Shown here piece by piece: positions 1 to 8,505 of a stretch of 17,976 nucleotides of DNA. Position 1 is the first letter of the stretch; every line of letters begins with the position of its first letter. The translations under genes were made by a program, and so were the position numbers. Origin of the DNA: Burkholderiales bacterium UBA2459. Its GTDB lineage: Bacteria > Pseudomonadota > Gammaproteobacteria > Burkholderiales > Burkholderiaceae_E. The stretch spans positions 73,362 through 91,337 of the forward strand of contig DDPV01000045.1 of NCBI GenBank assembly GCA_002342365.1. Direction: 5' to 3'. Below the pieces are notes generated by a model. It saw only the letters and a program-made list of their open reading frames with translations, ran no database searches and was not told where the DNA came from.

Positions 1-1983
1 CCTGAGATTCTCGCCTCGCTTGGCGGCATCGACGAACCTGGCCGCATGGCCGACACGGTCGCGGTCCATTTGCCGGTAAAAATCGAGCAAAAGCAGGAAA
101 TCTTAGAGACCTTCCCCGTCCATGAAAGGCTTGAGAAATTGCTTGCCCTGATTGAGTCCGAGCTCGATATCTTGCAGGTGGAAAAGCGTATCCGCGGTCG
201 CGTGAAGCGTCAGATGGAAAAAAGCCAGCGAGAGTACTACCTCAACGAGCAGGTCAAGGCGATCCAGAAAGAGCTCGGCGAGGGCGAGGACGGCGCCGAC
301 ATGGAGGAGATCGACAAGAAAATCAAAGCTGCCCGCATGCCGAAAGAAGCGCTTAAAAAGGCTGAGGCAGAGTTCAAAAAGCTTCGCCTGATGTCGCCGA
401 TGTCAGCCGAAGCGACTGTTGTGAGAAACTATATCGATACCTTGACGGCGCTTCCCTGGCGCAAAAAGAGCAAGGTCAGCACCGATCTGGTCAAGGCCGA
501 GGAAATTCTCGACCAGGATCACTTCGGACTCGAAAAAGTCAAAGAGCGAATTCTTGAGTACCTCGCGGTGCAGCAGCGGGTCGATAAAGTGAAGGCGCCG
601 ATCCTGTGCCTGGTCGGCCCCCCAGGTGTGGGTAAGACCTCGCTGGGTCAGTCAATGGCAAAAGCGACCAATCGCAAATTCGTTCGCATGGCCCTCGGCG
701 GGGTCCGCGACGAAGCCGAAATTCGCGGGCATCGTCGTACTTACATCGGCTCGATGCCAGGGAAGATCTTGCAAAACCTCAGCAAAGTAGGGGTTCGAAA
801 TCCATTGTTTCTGCTCGATGAAGTCGACAAACTTGGCATGGACTTCCGTGGCGACCCGGCAAGCGCGCTGCTTGAGGTGCTCGATCCCGAACAGAACAAC
901 ACCTTTGTTGATCACTATGTGGAAGTGGAATACGACCTTTCGGATGTGATGTTTGTAGCCACTGCAAACACACTCAATATTCCGCCCGCCTTGCTTGATC
1001 GGATGGAGGTGATTCGTTTATCGGGCTACACCGAAGACGAAAAGGTTCACATTGCCCAACGCTATTTGCTTCCCAAACAGATGACCAACAACGGCCTGAA
1101 AGGAAACGAGTTGAGCGTTGCCGAGTCGGCTGTTCGCGACATCGTGCGCTACTACACCCGTGAGGCTGGTGTTCGCTCGCTAGAGCGGGAGATTTCGAAG
1201 ATTTGCCGTAAGGTGGTCAAAGCGCTTTTGCTTGCGAAGAAGTCGTCGCGGGTTCAGGTCACGAGCAAGAACCTCGATAAGTACCTTGGTGTTCAACGGT
1301 TTACCTTCGGGATCGCGGAGAAAGAAAATCAGATCGGTCAGGTTACCGGCTTGGCATGGACTGAGGTCGGGGGCGAACTGCTCACGGTTGAAGCAGCAGC
1401 AGTTCCAGGCAAGGGCAAGGCGGTCTCGACTGGCAAGCTGGGCGATGTGATGCAAGAGTCGGTTAAAGCGGCAATGACTGTGGTTCGCAGAAGGGCAGCA
1501 AGGCTTGGGATTGCCAAGGACTTTCACGAGAAATGGGATTTGCATGTGCACGTACCCGAAGGCGCAACGCCCAAGGATGGGCCAAGCGCCGGCGTGGCAA
1601 TGACAACCGCCATGGTTTCGGTGTTTACCGGTATCCCGGTTCGATCCGATGTGGCGATGACCGGTGAGATTACGCTCAGGGGTGAGGTGCTTTCGATCGG
1701 CGGCTTGAAAGAGAAGCTGTTGGCGGCGCACCGGGGGGGCATCAAAACCGTCCTGATTCCTGAGGAAAATGTGAAGGACCTGCAGGAAATCCCCGATAAC
1801 GTGAAAAATCGTCTCGAAATCCTTCCTGTGAAGTGGATCGATCAGGTACTTGATCTGGCGCTTGAGCGCAAACCTGTGCCCCTGCCCGAAGACATCGACG
1901 TGGCGGTCAAGCCTTCAGACGAAGCGCCTGCGGTGCTTCAAGCGACTGACGAGCGGGCGACGGTGGATCGCCTGAAGCATTAA
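1..1983 (+). CDS. lon: ATP-dependent protease Lon (3' portion, 5' end outside the window)
   Basis: Lon is a cytoplasmic homo-oligomeric AAA+ serine protease that degrades misfolded and short-lived regulatory proteins. The frame is open from base 1, so the gene enters from the left; the ATG at 46 is an internal Met, not the start. Visible in order: the coiled end of the substrate-binding N domain, Walker A GPPGVGKT (616-639), Walker B LFLLDEVD (about 805-828), the sensor and lid region, and the C-terminal protease domain. The catalytic Ser is in GPSAG (codon 1585-1587) and the catalytic Lys is the second Lys of GGLKEK (codon 1714-1716). Their 43-residue spacing equals that of E. coli S679/K722, which implies about 150 residues are missing at the left. 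It ends TAA at 1981-1983, followed by the tRNA genes. No lesion is seen. Confidence 0.97.
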   Translation, partial: PEILASLGGIDEPGRMADTVAVHLPVKIEQKQEILETFPVHERLEKLLALIESELDILQVEKRIRGRVKRQMEKSQREYYLNEQVKAIQKELGEGEDGADMEEIDKKIKAARMPKEALKKAEAEFKKLRLMSPMSAEATVVRNYIDTLTALPWRKKSKVSTDLVKAEEILDQDHFGLEKVKERILEYLAVQQRVDKVKAPILCLVGPPGVGKTSLGQSMAKATNRKFVRMALGGVRDEAEIRGHRRTYIGSMPGKILQNLSKVGVRNPLFLLDEVDKLGMDFRGDPASALLEVLDPEQNNTFVDHYVEVEYDLSDVMFVATANTLNIPPALLDRMEVIRLSGYTEDEKVHIAQRYLLPKQMTNNGLKGNELSVAESAVRDIVRYYTREAGVRSLEREISKICRKVVKALLLAKKSSRVQVTSKNLDKYLGVQRFTFGIAEKENQIGQVTGLAWTEVGGELLTVEAAAVPGKGKAVSTGKLGDVMQESVKAAMTVVRRRAARLGIAKDFHEKWDLHVHVPEGATPKDGPSAGVAMTTAMVSVFTGIPVRSDVAMTGEITLRGEVLSIGGLKEKLLAAHRGGIKTVLIPEENVKDLQEIPDNVKNRLEILPVKWIDQVLDLALERKPVPLPEDIDVAVKPSDEAPAVLQATDERATVDRLKH

Positions 1984-2015
1984 TCAGCGATGCACGGTGT
2001 GTGCTGAGCTTTTTT
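1984..2015 (+). terminator. weak candidate terminator after lon
   Basis: Directly after the lon stop, TCAGC (1984-1988) can pair with GCTGA (2003-2007), followed by GC and six T (2010-2015). A shorter alternative is GCAC/GTGC. The stem is only five pairs with a 14-nt loop, so this is a weak call; some transcription of the tRNAs by read-through from lon is possible. Confidence 0.3.
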
Positions 2016-2024
2016 CTGACATGT

Positions 2025-2030
2025 TAGAAT
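2025..2030 (+). promoter_or_regulatory. probable -10 element of tRNA-Val
   Basis: TAGAAT lies 14 nt before the tRNA-Val 5' end and matches TATAAT at five of six positions. Four bases later comes GGCTTCGG (2035-2042). The same arrangement precedes tRNA-Asp at identical spacing, which supports a real promoter. No good -35 hexamer is visible 16-18 nt upstream. Confidence 0.45.
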
Positions 2031-2044
2031 CTCAGGCTTCGGTC

Positions 2045-2120
2045 GGGTGCTTAGCTCAGTTGGTAGAGCGGCGCCCTTACAAGGCGTAGGTCGGGGGTTC
2101 GAACCCCTCAGCACCCACCA
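2045..2120 (+). tRNA. tRNA-Val (anticodon TAC)
   Basis: This is a complete 76-nt cloverleaf. The acceptor stem pairs GGGTGCT (2045-2051) with AGCACCC (2110-2116), followed by discriminator A and an encoded CCA (2118-2120). The D arm contains AGCTCAGTTGGTAGAGC. The anticodon stem pairs 2071-2075 with 2083-2087 around loop CTTACAA, giving anticodon TAC at 2078-2080, which reads GTA and GTG Val codons. The T arm has GGTTCGAACC. This tRNA's wobble U is not among the usual 2-selenouridine (MnmH) targets, which are Lys, Glu and Gln tRNAs. Confidence 0.97.
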
Positions 2121-2147
2121 GACCGTTTTTGAAAATGAAGTTTGAGT

Positions 2148-2153
2148 TACAAT
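2148..2153 (+). promoter_or_regulatory. probable -10 element of tRNA-Asp
   Basis: TACAAT lies 10 nt before the tRNA-Asp 5' end and is followed after four bases by GGCTTCGG (2158-2165), mirroring the tRNA-Val upstream region. The -35 is not recognisable (a T-rich stretch at 2126-2130). It suggests tRNA-Asp can be transcribed independently of tRNA-Val. Confidence 0.4.
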
Positions 2154-2163
2154 GCAAGGCTTC

Positions 2164-2240
2164 GGAGTGGTAGTTCAGTCGGTTAGAATACCGGCCTGTC
2201 ACGCCGGGGGTCGCGGGTTCGAGTCCCGTCCACTCCGCCA
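2164..2240 (+). tRNA. tRNA-Asp (anticodon GTC)
   Basis: This is a complete 77-nt cloverleaf. The acceptor stem pairs GGAGTGG (2164-2170) with CCACTCC (2230-2236), followed by discriminator G and an encoded CCA (2238-2240). The anticodon stem pairs CCGGC (2191-2195) with GCCGG (2203-2207) around loop CTGTCAC, anticodon GTC at 2198-2200. The T arm has GGTTCGAGTCC. tRNAs with a GUN anticodon (Asp, Asn, His, Tyr) are the substrates for queuosine at G34; the queF gene for that pathway lies in this same window. Confidence 0.97.
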
Positions 2241-2288
2241 AGACTGAACAAGCGGCGCGTTGTTATCAGCATAGGCCGCGCAAATAAG

Positions 2289-2312
2289 GGCGAACGAAAG
2301 TTCGCCTTTTTT
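2289..2312 (+). terminator. intrinsic terminator after the tRNA pair
   Basis: Seven perfect pairs GGCGAAC (2289-2295) / GTTCGCC (2300-2306) close a GAAA tetraloop and are followed directly by six T (2307-2312). This is a textbook Rho-independent terminator for the tRNA transcripts. It ends only 13 nt before the ppiD start codon, so its U-tract abuts the ppiD ribosome binding site. Confidence 0.9.
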
Positions 2313-2315
2313 GTT

Positions 2316-2319
2316 GGAG
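2316..2319 (+). promoter_or_regulatory. ppiD Shine-Dalgarno (decides the start)
   Basis: GGAG lies six bases before ATG 2326. It supports ATG 2326 rather than the in-frame TTG at 2311, which sits inside the terminator U-tract. Confidence 0.7.
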
Positions 2320-2325
2320 CGCAAG

Positions 2326-4335
2326 ATGGGATTTTTTGAATGGATCCGGGACCATAAACGTTTGATGCTCGGCACGCTTATCGTTCTTATTTTCCCATCG
2401 TTCGTGTTTTGGGGCATCTCGGGTTATGAGCAATTCATCGGCGACGGAACCCATGTCGCCGAGGTGCATGGTCGTCCGATAAGTCGCGAACGCTTTGAGG
2501 CTGCGCACCGCGAACAGCTCGATCAGCTGCGTCGGATGGCGTCGATGCGAGGTCAATCGGTGGATGTTTCAATACTTGACAATCCCGCGATGCGGGAGGA
2601 AGTGCTTGATCGCCTGATTCAGGATGCCTTACTGCAGCGCCAGATGCTTGCAAGCCGGATCTATGTGAGCGATCTTCGCTTGCGCGAAGAAATCGGGAGC
2701 ATCCCAAACCTGCGTCAGCCTGATGGATCTTTCAATTTGGATCAGTACAAAGCGCTGCTAAGTTCTCAGGGCAAATCCGAATTTCAGTTCGAGCAAAATC
2801 TGCGGGAAGAACTGGCATTGCGCGCGCTTCCCGATGCACTGGGTTCAAGCGGCTATTTGTCCAACAAGGTGCTCAACAGCATTGTGGCAGCTCAGCTCGA
2901 AGGTCGCGAAGTCCGACAGCGCTTGTTTAGCGCGAAAACGTTTCGCGACCAGCTCAAGCCGACTGACGAGGAGCTTGAGGCATTTTTTAAACAAGAAGCC
3001 AAGCGATTCGAGCAGGCGGCGCTTGCTGACGTTGATCTCTTAACACTAAGCGTGAAAGATTTGATAGCCAGTGAACGGGTTGACGCACAGGCGGTCAAGA
3101 CCTTTTATGACCAAAATCCGCAGCGCTTCGGTGAGCCCGAGCAGCGTCGGGCGAGCCATATTTTGCTTGAGCTTTCGGGGTCCGCATCCGAGTCAGACAG
3201 GGCAAAAGCGCTCGATCAGGCCCAATCAATCCTGAGATCGATCCGTGAAGGGAAGGACTTTGCGCAGCTTGCAAGGCAGTTTTCCAAGGACTCCGGGTCT
3301 GCTGCTCAAGGCGGCGATCTGGGTTTTTTCGGTCGCGATGCCATGGTCAAGGCCTTTGCTGATGCGGTGTTTGCCTTGAAGGCCGGCGAGCTGTCGGAGC
3401 CAGTTGTGAGCGAGTTTGGCGTCCACATCATCAAACTCACCGAGATTCGCGTGGCGAAGCTGAAGGCTTTCGAACGGGTTCGAGGCGACATCGAGCTGCA
3501 ACTCAAGCAGGAAACCGCACAAAAGCGCTTTGCCGAGTTGGCCGAGAGTTTCAGCAACACGGTTTACGAGCAAAGCGACAGTCTTGAGCCTGCTGCGCTC
3601 AAGATCAGTCGTCCCGTGATCGCTTTGAAATCGCTGCGCGCAGACGGGCGCCTGCAAACAGCCGCGGGTGAACCCGGCGAAAAAGCGGCGATTCATCCGC
3701 GGGTGCTTGCTGCGGTTTTTTCAGACGAGTCGATTCGCTTGCGTCGCAACAGCGATGCGATCGAAGTGGCGCCTGGTGTGATGGTATCGGCACGACTACG
3801 GTCCTACGAACCACCCAAGAGCCCGCCCCTGGAGGCCGTGCGTACCGCCGTGGCTGAGGCCTGGAAAGATCAGGCTGCAATGGCGCGTGCCAGGACCGAA
3901 GGCGAGCGCTGGATCGAAACCCTGCGCAAGCAGCTTGTTGAGCTTGATGCTGCAAAGCCATCGGACCCAGCGATCTTGAAGAACCCCTTGCTCGGGACGC
4001 TTTTTCAAGGGTTTTCGGATCCGATTGTGGTGTCAAGAGGCCAGCCGACGGTACTGGATCAGGACAGTCTGCGCGCTGTCTTCAAGCTCGGCTTCGATGC
4101 CAAACAACGGGTGTCTGGAGTAACGGTCGCCGATCAGGGGTTTCGCGTGTTGGTGCTTGAATCGGTGTTGCCGCATGATGAAGCGCAGATTAAAAGCGCG
4201 GTACCGGTTGTTCGCGAACAGCTGGCTTCGCTCGAAGGAAGGCTCTTGTCGGATCAATACCTTAAATACCTGCGGGCAAAGTCGGATGTGAAAACCTTCC
4301 CGGCCCGGATCGCCCCCGCGGCCAATAAACCCTAG
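2326..4335 (+). CDS. ppiD: SurA/PpiD-type peptidyl-prolyl isomerase, membrane-anchored periplasmic chaperone
   Basis: PpiD is an inner-membrane protein whose periplasmic part sits near the SecYEG exit and assists folding of exported proteins. The 669-aa product has a short cytoplasmic N terminus (GFFEWIRDHKR), one membrane segment at about residues 12-33, a SurA_N-like chaperone region to about 240, one parvulin (PpiC) domain at about 270-375 (RRASHILLEL, then GGDLGFFGRDAMV, ending HIIKLTEIR), and a long C-terminal helical region. It is somewhat longer than E. coli PpiD. ATG 2326 is chosen because GGAG is well placed and the conserved MGFFEWIRDH begins there. It stands alone after the tRNA terminator and converges on mnmH, six bases away. 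No promoter of its own was identified. Whether the parvulin domain is active cannot be told from sequence. Confidence 0.93.
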   Translation: MGFFEWIRDHKRLMLGTLIVLIFPSFVFWGISGYEQFIGDGTHVAEVHGRPISRERFEAAHREQLDQLRRMASMRGQSVDVSILDNPAMREEVLDRLIQDALLQRQMLASRIYVSDLRLREEIGSIPNLRQPDGSFNLDQYKALLSSQGKSEFQFEQNLREELALRALPDALGSSGYLSNKVLNSIVAAQLEGREVRQRLFSAKTFRDQLKPTDEELEAFFKQEAKRFEQAALADVDLLTLSVKDLIASERVDAQAVKTFYDQNPQRFGEPEQRRASHILLELSGSASESDRAKALDQAQSILRSIREGKDFAQLARQFSKDSGSAAQGGDLGFFGRDAMVKAFADAVFALKAGELSEPVVSEFGVHIIKLTEIRVAKLKAFERVRGDIELQLKQETAQKRFAELAESFSNTVYEQSDSLEPAALKISRPVIALKSLRADGRLQTAAGEPGEKAAIHPRVLAAVFSDESIRLRRNSDAIEVAPGVMVSARLRSYEPPKSPPLEAVRTAVAEAWKDQAAMARARTEGERWIETLRKQLVELDAAKPSDPAILKNPLLGTLFQGFSDPIVVSRGQPTVLDQDSLRAVFKLGFDAKQRVSGVTVADQGFRVLVLESVLPHDEAQIKSAVPVVREQLASLEGRLLSDQYLKYLRAKSDVKTFPARIAPAANKP

Positions 4336-4341
4336 CAGTTG

Positions 4342-5469
4342 CTATGCGGCAGCTGTGAAGCTGCCCACTTCGGGCACTTGGGCAGAATCCCGGTGTTGCT
4401 CTCTTATCTGCCGGACCGCGTCTTGAAGGCTTGCCCCATCAAGAGCGGTCAACGCGATCCTGCGCTTTTCACTGCGAAAGTTTTTGGCAATCGATCGGTC
4501 GTATAGCGGATCGTAATGGTGCTTGAGCAAGAGGCTGACAAACTCTTCAAGTCGCTGCTGGCTGAGGCTTTGCTCAAGCGCTGCATACGCCTCGCTTGAG
4601 AGAAAGGGCCTTAGCTTTAAGGTGATCGCCTGCAGCCTTTCCGGCTCACGAATCCAGTGCTGATAGTGGTCAAGCAGGTACTTGCTGCGCACTTTGCTTT
4701 CGACTTCAAGCTGATAGTGCGGCGATGAACGCATCCGTTCAATGATCGATTCTGGAATTTGTATTTGTCCGATCTTGCGGCTTTCAGATTCCAGCCACAC
4801 AAGCCTTCCAGGTTGACAGCGGGCGAGTTGGAACCACAAGCTGGTTTCGAAGGCGCGCTGACTTGGTTGCGGGCTGTCGGGCGTTGCGCCAAGCAGCGAG
4901 CCCCGATGTCGAGCAAGCGCCTCAAGATCGATGACTTGCTCACCTTCCTGCGCTAAAAGATGGAGCAAATCGGTTTTTGCGCTGCCGGTCCTGCCGGCAA
5001 CAATACAAAACTTGAGTCCTTGTGCGCGTCTTGCCGTGTCTTCGATGACCCAGCGTCGAAACGCTTTATACCCCCCCTCAAGCACATCGGTGCGAAACCC
5101 AATGCGGGCCAAAACGGTTGAGAGCGCCCCAGAGCGGTTGCCTCCGCGCCAGCAGTACACCAAAAGCCTTGCATGCGGATCGATCGACGAGGCACGGTCT
5201 TCGATCAGACTGGCGATATTGCGTGCAACCAGCGTGGCGCCGGCAAGCTTTGCCTTGAAGGAACCCTCGCGCTGATACAACGTACCCACCGACTCGCGCT
5301 GCGCGCTGTCAAGCACCGGCCAATTCACCGCCCCTGGGACATGATCGAGCGCAAATTCCGCAGGACTGCGGCTATCGATGATGTGCTGGTAGTTCCAGCA
5401 CGAGGGCGCATCCGCCGCGGTCATGGCTTCAAAACTTGTGTCAACGCTGACCGATTGAGCCTGTTTCAT
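4342..5469 (-). CDS. mnmH: tRNA 2-selenouridine synthase (rhodanese plus P-loop)
   Basis: MnmH (SelU/YbbB) replaces the sulfur of 2-thiouridine at wobble position 34 of Lys, Glu and Gln tRNAs with selenium from selenophosphate, via a geranylated intermediate. The 375-aa protein has an N-terminal rhodanese domain (DSRSPAEF at 32-39, active-site loop YCWRGGNRSG with Cys106, EGGYKAFR at 131-138) followed by a P-loop region with GRTGSAKT at 159-166 and the family motif DLEALARHRGS at 181-191. The P-loop has Ala where the common pattern has Gly before Lys. ATG 5469 has only a weak AGG about eight bases upstream. The gene shares a 49-bp divergent promoter region with the DUF1178 gene. Selenophosphate synthetase (selD) is needed for selenation and is not in this window. 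Confidence 0.93.
   Translation of the reverse strand: MKQAQSVSVDTSFEAMTAADAPSCWNYQHIIDSRSPAEFALDHVPGAVNWPVLDSAQRESVGTLYQREGSFKAKLAGATLVARNIASLIEDRASSIDPHARLLVYCWRGGNRSGALSTVLARIGFRTDVLEGGYKAFRRWVIEDTARRAQGLKFCIVAGRTGSAKTDLLHLLAQEGEQVIDLEALARHRGSLLGATPDSPQPSQRAFETSLWFQLARCQPGRLVWLESESRKIGQIQIPESIIERMRSSPHYQLEVESKVRSKYLLDHYQHWIREPERLQAITLKLRPFLSSEAYAALEQSLSQQRLEEFVSLLLKHHYDPLYDRSIAKNFRSEKRRIALTALDGASLQDAVRQIREQHRDSAQVPEVGSFTAAA
4348..4365. terminator. hairpin at the ppiD/mnmH convergent junction
   Basis: A perfect 7-bp inverted repeat GGCAGCT / AGCTGCC with loop GTGA lies in the last codons of mnmH, 12 bp past the ppiD stop. It could end transcription of ppiD, but no T-tract follows on either strand, so the assignment is tentative. 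Confidence 0.35.
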
Positions 5470-5483
5470 GGTTAAAGCCTATC

Positions 5484-5493
5484 GCCTTAAGGC
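5484..5493. repeat. palindrome in the mnmH / DUF1178 divergent intergenic region
   Basis: GCCTTAAGGC is a perfect 10-bp palindrome. It overlaps a 7-bp inverted repeat AAAGCCT (5474-5480) / AGGCTTT (5490-5496). Its position between two divergent starts fits an operator, but a chance palindrome cannot be excluded. Confidence 0.35.
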
Positions 5494-5507
5494 TTTTACA
5501 GAGCCAT

Positions 5508-5513
5508 TACAAT
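5508..5513 (+). promoter_or_regulatory. probable -10 element of the DUF1178 gene
   Basis: TACAAT matches TATAAT at five of six positions and ends five bases before ATG 5519. The start expected from this spacing is about 5520, on the start codon itself. No good -35 is visible. Confidence 0.45.
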
Positions 5514-5518
5514 GAGGG

Positions 5519-6022
5519 ATGATTGTATTTAACTTGCATTGCGATCTGGACCACCGCTTTGAAGGTTGGTTTGCCAGCCATGAGGCCTATGAAAATCAGA
5601 AATCGCGCTCGCTGATCGAATGCCCACTGTGTGGCAGCACGTCTATCGGAAAAATGCTTTCGGCGCCACGAATTAGCCGAGGCCTGGTGGAAGCTCCAAA
5701 CCTGGTGGCAGCTGAGGTCGAGCCACAGGTGGAGGTTGCGCAATCCAAGGGGGGCGTTGCGCATGCAGTAAATCCGCAAGCCGCACCGCAGGCACTTGCC
5801 TTGCAAGCGGCCTGGTTTCAAATGCTGCGTTATGTGGTGGAGAATACAGTCGATGTTGGCCAGCAGTTTGCCGACGAGGCGCGCCGGATTCATTACCACG
5901 AGGCTCCCGAAAGGAATATCCGCGGTCAGGTGAGCCATCAAGAGGCTCAGGCGCTTGCAGAGGAGGGCATCGAAATCCTCAGTCTTCCGCTGCCTGCCGC
6001 GCGCAAAGGCCCAGTGCAATAG
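5519..6022 (+). CDS. DUF1178 family protein of unknown function
   Basis: The 167-aa product begins MIVFNLHCDLDHRFEGWF, the recognisable opening of the DUF1178 family, common in alpha- and betaproteobacteria. Cys8 plus the CPLC pair (Cys35, Cys38) suggest a small zinc-binding site, in the manner of short zinc-ribbon regulators; this is inference. The C-terminal half is helical with conserved-looking stretches such as FADEARRIHYHEAPERNIRG. No signal peptide or membrane segment is seen, so it is likely cytoplasmic. The start is fixed by family similarity. GAGGG touches the ATG with no spacer, so it is a poor Shine-Dalgarno, and the message may be leaderless. The gene converges on the acyl-CoA dehydrogenase gene 40 bp away. 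No function is assigned. Confidence 0.88.
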   Translation: MIVFNLHCDLDHRFEGWFASHEAYENQKSRSLIECPLCGSTSIGKMLSAPRISRGLVEAPNLVAAEVEPQVEVAQSKGGVAHAVNPQAAPQALALQAAWFQMLRYVVENTVDVGQQFADEARRIHYHEAPERNIRGQVSHQEAQALAEEGIEILSLPLPAARKGPVQ

Positions 6023-6047
6023 GGTCCGCGGTCAGGCGCGCGGACCC
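6022..6047. terminator. hairpin at the DUF1178 / acyl-CoA dehydrogenase convergent junction
   Basis: A perfect 9-bp GC-rich stem GGGTCCGCG (6022-6030) / CGCGGACCC (6039-6047) with an 8-nt loop sits in the 40-bp gap between convergent stops. There is no T-tract on either side. It is well placed as a bidirectional terminator or 3'-end stabilising hairpin. Confidence 0.5.
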
Positions 6048-6062
6048 CTCCGGTGCCCTTGC

Positions 6063-7331
<1,269 letters not shown>

Positions 7332-7336
7332 AAGTA

Positions 7337-7341
7337 CTCCT
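7337..7341 (-). promoter_or_regulatory. strong Shine-Dalgarno of the acyl-CoA dehydrogenase gene
   Basis: On the minus strand AGGAG is followed by TACTT and ATG (7331). It is the strongest ribosome binding site in the three-gene unit and fixes the start, so the dehydrogenase may be translated more than the kinase and phosphatase upstream. Confidence 0.8.
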
Positions 7342-7398
7342 GGTGGGTCAATCAAGTGGTAACGGTTGCGTGGCAATCGATCAGAAAAACAGCACGGC

Positions 7399-8505
7399 TC
7401 AGTTCATGTTTTGGACAAGCGCCCAGCCCATCTCGGCCATGGGGCGGGCGCGCGCGCCGGATTCTTTGGCCTCGGCACTTGCTGCGGTGCCATCGACAAC
7501 CCGCTTCATGATGCCCTGCAGGATGCCAGCCAAGCGAAACATGTTGTAGGCAAGACAAAAGGTCCAGTGCTTATGGACCTCTGACATCATCATGCCCGTC
7601 TTCTCGCAGTACAGCTGAATGTACTCTGACTCCAGTGGAATACCGAGTGCCAGGTGATCAAGTCCAGCAATACCGCGAAAGGTGCCTGGGGGAATATGCC
7701 AGGACATGCAATGGTAGGAAAAGTCTGCCAGCGGGTGCCCAAGGGTCGAGAGTTCCCAGTCCAGGACCGCCCGTACCTGCGGCCGGTCTGGCGCAAAGAT
7801 CATGTTATCGAGACGAAAATCACCATGCACGATACAGCTTTGTTCATCGGCAGGGATATGGGCGGGTAGCCACTCGATCAGCTTGTGCATCGCCTCGATA
7901 GGCTCGGTCTCTGAAATCAGGTACTGCTTGCTCCAGCGGCTGATCTGGCGCGCGAAATAGTTTCCCGCTTTACCAAAATCGCCCAGTCCGACGGCTATCG
8001 GATCGACCTGGTGCAAGGTCGCGATTGTGTGATTCATGGCGAGATAAATCGCGCGACGCTGCGCCTGATTCATCCCTGCCAGGCCCTGATCCCAAAGCAC
8101 GCGGCCCTCAACACGGTCCATGATGTAAAAGGCGCGGCCGAGAACCGATTCGTCTTCGCAAAGTCCGAACACTCTGGGTACCGGCACATCGGTCTCGGTC
8201 AGCGCATGCAAAACCCGGTACTCGCGTTCAATGGCGTGCGCTGAAGGCAGAAGTTTGGCCACCGGGCCAGGCTTTGATCGCATCACATAGCCTGCCTTCG
8301 GCGTACTTAAGGCAAAGGTCGGATTGGACTGACCACCCTTGAATTGTTCAATGCTCAAGGGCCCCTCAAATCCGGGGACATGGGCAAGCATCCATTGCTC
8401 AAGCGCATGAAGATCGGTTTGATAACGATCTGAAACCGGCATCGTTCCAGAAAACTTTTCTGCAAGCTCTTCAGGACTGAGGTTTCGCTCAGCGGGTTCA
8501 GTCAT
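7399..8505 (-). CDS. APH-family phosphotransferase (acyl-CoA/hydroxyacyl kinase-like, ACAD10/11 N-domain type)
   Basis: This is a 368-aa protein with the aminoglycoside phosphotransferase/choline kinase fold. Seen: a glycine loop FKGGQSNPTF, Lys78 in YVMRSKP and Glu94 in IERE (the ATP-binding pair), the catalytic loop VHGDFRLDNMIF (His227, Asp229, Asn234) and metal ligand Asp249 in LDWELSTLGHPLADF. That last stretch is characteristic of the kinase domain fused to mammalian ACAD10/11 and of LvaA, so a small acyl substrate is likelier than an antibiotic. ATG 8505 overlaps the phosphatase stop as ATGACTGA, giving translational coupling; ATG 8520 is an equally possible start, and neither has a clear Shine-Dalgarno. 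The dehydrogenase gene follows after 67 nt. Confidence 0.9.
   Translation of the reverse strand: MTEPAERNLSPEELAEKFSGTMPVSDRYQTDLHALEQWMLAHVPGFEGPLSIEQFKGGQSNPTFALSTPKAGYVMRSKPGPVAKLLPSAHAIEREYRVLHALTETDVPVPRVFGLCEDESVLGRAFYIMDRVEGRVLWDQGLAGMNQAQRRAIYLAMNHTIATLHQVDPIAVGLGDFGKAGNYFARQISRWSKQYLISETEPIEAMHKLIEWLPAHIPADEQSCIVHGDFRLDNMIFAPDRPQVRAVLDWELSTLGHPLADFSYHCMSWHIPPGTFRGIAGLDHLALGIPLESEYIQLYCEKTGMMMSEVHKHWTFCLAYNMFRLAGILQGIMKRVVDGTAASAEAKESGARARPMAEMGWALVQNMN

Noticed and set aside
1180..1731. 183-codon antisense open frame inside lon
   Set aside because: It is antisense to conserved Lon protease domain sequence, shows no family resemblance, and such frames are expected by chance in GC-rich genes.
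2311..2325. TTG start for ppiD at 2311
   Set aside because: It lies within the terminator U-tract, has no Shine-Dalgarno, and the conserved MGFFEWIRDH opens at ATG 2326 with GGAG upstream.
5507..6019. 170-codon antisense open frame opposite the DUF1178 gene
   Set aside because: The sense frame matches a known family; the antisense frame covers almost the same span and is a coding shadow.
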